Shown: positions 6,624 to 9,584 of the stretch, piece after piece
How the letters are laid out: every line of letters begins with the position of its first letter
Numbering within the stretch: position 1 is the first letter of the stretch
From: Flavobacterium sp.
GTDB lineage: Bacteria > Bacteroidota > Bacteroidia > Flavobacteriales > Flavobacteriaceae
Reading direction: 5' to 3'
DNA length: 9,584 nucleotides
Assembly: GCA_015478765.1 (NCBI GenBank)
Contig: JADMKR010000161.1
Span: 10,682-20,265 of the forward strand
Translations under genes and position numbers: made by a program
Notes under the pieces: generated by a model
Told to the model about the DNA's origin: nothing
What the model saw: the letters and a program-made list of their open reading frames with translations, nothing else
Database searches by the model: none

Positions 6624-8018
6624 ATGAAAATTACAAATATATGTTGCATAGGAGCAGGTTACGTAGGCGGACCAACAATGGCTGTCATAGCACAAAAATG
6701 TCCTGATATTCGCGTTACCGTTGTTGACCTAAACGAGGGCCGAATTGCTGCCTGGAACGATACTGATGTAAATAAACTGCCAATTTACGAGCCTGGACTT
6801 AGCGAGATTGTTGCCGAACGGCGTAATAAAAACTTATTTTTTTCGACTGGAGTCGACAAAGCGATAGAGGAGGCGCAACTGATTTTTATATCGGTGAATA
6901 CGCCCACAAAAACCTACGGATCGGGCAAAGGTATGGCAGCCGATTTAAAGTACATCGAACTTTGTGCGCGTCAAATTGCCCGGGTTTCCAAAAGTGACAA
7001 GATAGTCGTTGAGAAGTCAACCTTGCCGGTAAGGACCGCCGAGGCAATTAAAAGTATTCTCGACAATACCGGAAACGGAGTACAGTTTCAGATACTCTCC
7101 AATCCTGAATTTTTGGCCGAAGGTACCGCAATTCAGGATCTTTTAAATCCCGACAGAGTGTTGATCGGAGGCGACGACACGACGGAAGCCGGCCGAAAAG
7201 CCATCGACGCCCTGGTGGAAGTGTATGCAAAATGGGTTGATCCGCAGCGTATCCTTACTACCAATGTTTGGTCGTCGGAACTGTCGAAATTAACGGCAAA
7301 CGCATTTTTGGCGCAGCGTGTATCGTCGATAAATGCCATTTCAGAATTGTGCGAGAAAACCGGTGCCGACGTAAACGAAGTGGCACGGGCTATTGGAATG
7401 GACAGCCGCATCGGATCCAAGTTCCTTAAAGCATCTGTTGGTTTTGGCGGATCGTGTTTCCAAAAAGATATTTTAAATTTAGTTTATATCTCCAAGTCTT
7501 TTGGCCTTGATGAAGTAGCTGATTACTGGGAGCAGGTTGTTAAGATGAACGACCATCAAAAAGAACGATTTGCGCGTAGCATTGTACAAACGCTTTACAA
7601 TACAGTGTCTGATAAGAAAATTGCGATATTAGGATGGGCATTTAAAAAAGACACCAATGATAGTCGCGAGTCGGCCGCCATATGTGTCACCGATTGTTTG
7701 CTCAACGAGCAGGCCCGCATCGCGGTGTATGATCCGAAAGTAGCTCGCAATCAGGTGCTGGCCGATTTGGATATGCTCGATTCGAGATCGGCAGAAAAGA
7801 ATGCCGAAGCTGTTGAAGTTTTCTCAACACCTTACGAAGCGTGTCACAAAGCGCACGCAATCGCAGTCTTGACGGAATGGGACGAATTCCGTGATTATGA
7901 TTGGCAGAAAATATACGAGAATATGCAAAAACCAGCCTTCGTTTTTGACGGAAGGAATATATTAGACGGAAAACAGCTGTCGAAAATAGGATTTATTTAC
8001 CAAGCCATAGGCTCTTAA
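6624..8018 (+). CDS. ugd: UDP-glucose 6-dehydrogenase, eukaryote-like type
   Basis: Cytoplasmic enzyme that oxidises UDP-glucose to UDP-glucuronate with two NAD+. Starting at ATG 6624 it has 464 residues. The NAD-binding glycine motif GAGYVGG is at 10-16, the STLPVR segment with Thr133 at 132-137, SNPEFLAEGTAI at 159-170 with Glu162 and Glu166, Lys222 in ELSKLTANAFLAQR, and the catalytic Cys278 in GFGGSCFQKD (273-282). The C-terminal UDP-binding domain includes GWAFKKDTNDSRES (337-350). Motifs such as ISVNTPTKTYGSGKG and RIGSKFLKASVGFGG resemble animal and plant UGDH far more than the short bacterial Ugd/TuaD type, and the length fits that class; the extra C-terminal tail of the human enzyme is absent. 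An in-frame TTG at 6609 could add five residues, but the family N-terminus begins just before the Rossmann strand, so ATG 6624 is preferred. The neighbouring genes point to glucuronate in the exported polymer. Confidence 0.94.
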   Translation: MKITNICCIGAGYVGGPTMAVIAQKCPDIRVTVVDLNEGRIAAWNDTDVNKLPIYEPGLSEIVAERRNKNLFFSTGVDKAIEEAQLIFISVNTPTKTYGSGKGMAADLKYIELCARQIARVSKSDKIVVEKSTLPVRTAEAIKSILDNTGNGVQFQILSNPEFLAEGTAIQDLLNPDRVLIGGDDTTEAGRKAIDALVEVYAKWVDPQRILTTNVWSSELSKLTANAFLAQRVSSINAISELCEKTGADVNEVARAIGMDSRIGSKFLKASVGFGGSCFQKDILNLVYISKSFGLDEVADYWEQVVKMNDHQKERFARSIVQTLYNTVSDKKIAILGWAFKKDTNDSRESAAICVTDCLLNEQARIAVYDPKVARNQVLADLDMLDSRSAEKNAEAVEVFSTPYEACHKAHAIAVLTEWDEFRDYDWQKIYENMQKPAFVFDGRNILDGKQLSKIGFIYQAIGS

Positions 8019-8027
8019 TATTTGCCG

Positions 8028-9077
8028 ATGAAAAAGATATTGATTACCGGAGGTGCCGGTTTTATCGGATCGCATGTTGTACGTCGATTCGTAAAGAAAT
8101 ATGCCGACTATCAGATTTTCAATCTTGATGCCCTGACTTATGCAGGCAATCTTGAGAATATCGCCGACATTGAGAATCAACCTAATTACCGCTTTATAAA
8201 AGGCGACATCACCGATGCGGGTTTTATCGACAAGCTGTTTGCCGAACATCAGTTTGACGGCGTTATCCATTTGGCGGCCGAGTCACATGTCGATCGCTCG
8301 ATTACCGATCCGCTGTCGTTTGTGAAAACCAATGTTATCGGAACTGTGAATTTGCTGAACGCAGCCAAGAATATCTGGAAAGATAATTCTGACGGAAAGC
8401 GTTTTTACCATATCAGTACTGATGAGGTTTACGGAAGCCTGGGTGCAACCGGATTGTTCACCGAAACCACGCCGTACGATCCCAATTCGCCGTATTCGGC
8501 TTCGAAGGCAAGTTCGGATCATTTTGTTCGGGCGTACGGAGAAACGTATAATTTCCCTTATTTGATCACCAACTGCTCCAATAATTACGGCCCCAATCAT
8601 TTTCCGGAGAAGCTGATTCCGTTGTTTATCAATAACATCATCGAAAACAAATCATTGCCGGTTTACGGCGACGGTAATTATACACGTGACTGGCTTTTTG
8701 TTGAAGATCATGCGGCTGCTATCGATTTGGTTTATCACAAAGGCAGGAATCACGAAACCTATAACATAGGTGGTTTCAATGAGTGGAAAAATATTGACCT
8801 AGTGCGCGTGCTTTGCAAAATCATGGATTCAAAACTGCAGCGCGAGGCCGGTACGTCAGAAAAGCTGATTACATTTGTTAAAGACAGGCCCGGGCATGAT
8901 TTGCGATATGCTATAGATGCTTCGAAGATAAATTCGGAGTTGGGCTGGTCGCCGTCGGTAACTTTTGAGCAAGGATTAGAGAAAACAGTCGACTGGTATC
9001 TCAGCAATGAGCAATGGCTGAAGAATGTCACCACCGGGGAATACAATAAATATTACGAAAAACAGTACCACCAATAA
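8028..9077 (+). CDS. rfbB: dTDP-glucose 4,6-dehydratase
   Basis: Second enzyme of the dTDP-deoxysugar pathway (also called RmlB), converting dTDP-glucose to dTDP-4-keto-6-deoxyglucose. The 349-residue protein has the normal family length. It shows the Rossmann motif GGAGFIG (8-14), the RmlB-specific LDALTYAGNLENI (33-45), HLAAESHVDRSI (81-92), the catalytic Thr131-Asp132-Glu133 in STDEVYGS, the Tyr156/Lys160 pair in PYSASKASSDH, and NCSNNYGPNHFPEKLIPL (182-199). The Asp-Glu dehydration pair after the Thr separates it from simple epimerases. ATG 8028 is chosen; an in-frame TTG at 8022 would add only two residues. It begins nine bases after ugd. RmlA, RmlC and RmlD are not in the window, so the final sugar (L-rhamnose or an amino-dideoxyhexose, for instance) is unknown. 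Confidence 0.95.
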   Translation: MKKILITGGAGFIGSHVVRRFVKKYADYQIFNLDALTYAGNLENIADIENQPNYRFIKGDITDAGFIDKLFAEHQFDGVIHLAAESHVDRSITDPLSFVKTNVIGTVNLLNAAKNIWKDNSDGKRFYHISTDEVYGSLGATGLFTETTPYDPNSPYSASKASSDHFVRAYGETYNFPYLITNCSNNYGPNHFPEKLIPLFINNIIENKSLPVYGDGNYTRDWLFVEDHAAAIDLVYHKGRNHETYNIGGFNEWKNIDLVRVLCKIMDSKLQREAGTSEKLITFVKDRPGHDLRYAIDASKINSELGWSPSVTFEQGLEKTVDWYLSNEQWLKNVTTGEYNKYYEKQYHQ

Positions 9078-9091
9078 CAAATACAAAATAT

Positions 9092-9584
9092 ATGAGCATA
9101 AAGATAGCCGTAATTGGATTGGGATATGTAGGCCTGCCGCTAGCGAGATTATTTGCAACCAAATTTCCCGTCATCGGATTTGACATCAATACGGAGCGAA
9201 TAAAAATGCTGCGATCCGGAACAGATTCAACCTTAGAGGTCGAAGACGATATTTTACAGGCAGTTTTGTCTGATACGCCCGATATGGAAACCGGTCTGTT
9301 TTGTTCGAACAATCTGGATGACATCAAAGACTGTAATTATTATATTGTTACGGTTCCAACTCCGGTTGACAAAAACAATCGCCCCGACCTGACGCCACTT
9401 TATAAGTCGAGTGAGACCGTTGGAAAAGTACTTAAGAAAGGTGATATCGTCATTTATGAATCGACTGTGTATCCCGGCGTGACCGAAGAGGAATGTGTGC
9501 CGGTGCTGGAAAAGGTTTCAGGTTTAAAGTTTAACGTTGACTTTTTCGCAGGATATTCTCCCGAGCGAATCAACCCGGGTGATA
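9092..9584 (+). CDS. wbpO: UDP-N-acetylhexosamine 6-dehydrogenase, WbpO/TviB type (3' end beyond window)
   Basis: The first 164 codons are present, about 40% of a family length near 420-430; the reading frame is open to the window edge. It belongs to the nucleotide-sugar 6-dehydrogenases that oxidise the C6 hydroxyl of a UDP-N-acetylhexosamine to a carboxylate. Visible are the Rossmann motif GLGYVGLPLA (9-18), FDIN (30-33) ending the second strand, TVPTPVD (87-93), IYESTVYPGVTEEECVPVLE (121-140) and FFAGYSPERINPGD (151-164). From memory these track P. aeruginosa WbpO and Salmonella TviB closely, including the GTDSTLEV segment (43-50). The catalytic cysteine region (GGHCIGVDPYY in the family) lies beyond the edge, so activity cannot be confirmed. 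It follows rfbB by 14 bases. Together with the WbpP-type epimerase it predicts UDP-GalNAcA synthesis. A ManNAc-type dehydrogenase (WecC) is the main alternative and is less likely given the motif match and the partner. Confidence 0.9.
   Translation, partial: MSIKIAVIGLGYVGLPLARLFATKFPVIGFDINTERIKMLRSGTDSTLEVEDDILQAVLSDTPDMETGLFCSNNLDDIKDCNYYIVTVPTPVDKNNRPDLTPLYKSSETVGKVLKKGDIVIYESTVYPGVTEEECVPVLEKVSGLKFNVDFFAGYSPERINPGD

Noticed and set aside
8016..8030. TAATATTTG just before rfbB as an internal promoter.
   Set aside because: The spacing between TA and TTTG is three bases, not two. No -33 element is evident, and the tight gap fits read-through from ugd.
5632..8075. Similar DNA around 5632-5660 and 8043-8070.
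   Set aside because: Both encode the GGAGFIGS Rossmann motif of related dehydrogenase-fold proteins. This is family homology, not a repeat or duplication element.
9028..9327. Minus-strand open frame of 99 codons opposite the rfbB end and the wbpO start.
   Set aside because: The plus strand encodes two well-recognised proteins here. The antisense translation shows no recognisable domain or start context.
1..9584. Search for mobile elements, CRISPR arrays, tRNA or rRNA genes, and defence systems.
   Set aside because: No transposase, direct-repeat array, cloverleaf-like sequence or defence gene was recognised. Recognised genes fill nearly all the window, and the largest gap is 105 bases (1525-1629).

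Overview
The window looks like a chromosomal segment from a member of the Bacteroidota, most likely a flavobacterium or close relative. By eye the base composition is mid-range (roughly mid-40s % GC, not computed). None of the starts has a clear Shine-Dalgarno sequence. Two of the three promoter candidates carry an exact Bacteroidota -7 element (TAnnTTTG). The proteins also have the style of that phylum, for example a Wza-type export lipoprotein next to a one-polypeptide Wzz/tyrosine-kinase protein with an extended periplasmic part.

Layout: (1) Positions 16-1524, minus strand, encode a sodium:solute symporter family permease. (2) A short divergent intergenic region (1525-1629) carries promoter candidates for both directions; the one for recR sits so close to the ATG that the transcript is probably leaderless or nearly so. 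(3) recR (1630-2250) encodes the RecFOR recombination mediator and is an ordinary housekeeping gene. (4) From a good promoter at about 2273-2304, a plus-strand gene train runs off the right edge: wza-like exporter lipoprotein (2327-3112), wzc-like co-polymerase/tyrosine kinase (3122-5590), wbpP-type UDP-N-acetylhexosamine 4-epimerase (5599-6591), ugd of the eukaryote-like type (6624-8018), rmlB/rfbB (8028-9077) and the first 164 codons of a wbpO/tviB-type UDP-N-acetylhexosamine 6-dehydrogenase (9092-9584, cut by the window end). Gaps between these genes are only 8-32 bases, which suggests one operon.

How the genes fit together: Wza and Wzc are the envelope machinery of a Wzx/Wzy-type capsule or exopolysaccharide pathway. 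The four sugar-nucleotide enzymes predict its precursors. Ugd makes UDP-glucuronate. WbpO and WbpP together make UDP-GalNAcA from UDP-GlcNAc, as in the Pseudomonas O6 and Salmonella Vi pathways. RmlB makes dTDP-4-keto-6-deoxyglucose, the branch point to rhamnose and amino-deoxy sugars. The inferred product is an acidic polymer containing uronic and N-acetyl-hexosaminuronic acids plus at least one deoxy sugar. No glycosyltransferase, flippase, polymerase or phosphatase is present; these would be expected to the right of the window.

I found no evidence for a previously undescribed system. The second-look items are modest: start-site corrections, the near-leaderless recR promoter, the Tyr-Gly tail of the kinase, the eukaryote-like Ugd, and the pairing of split pathway genes.
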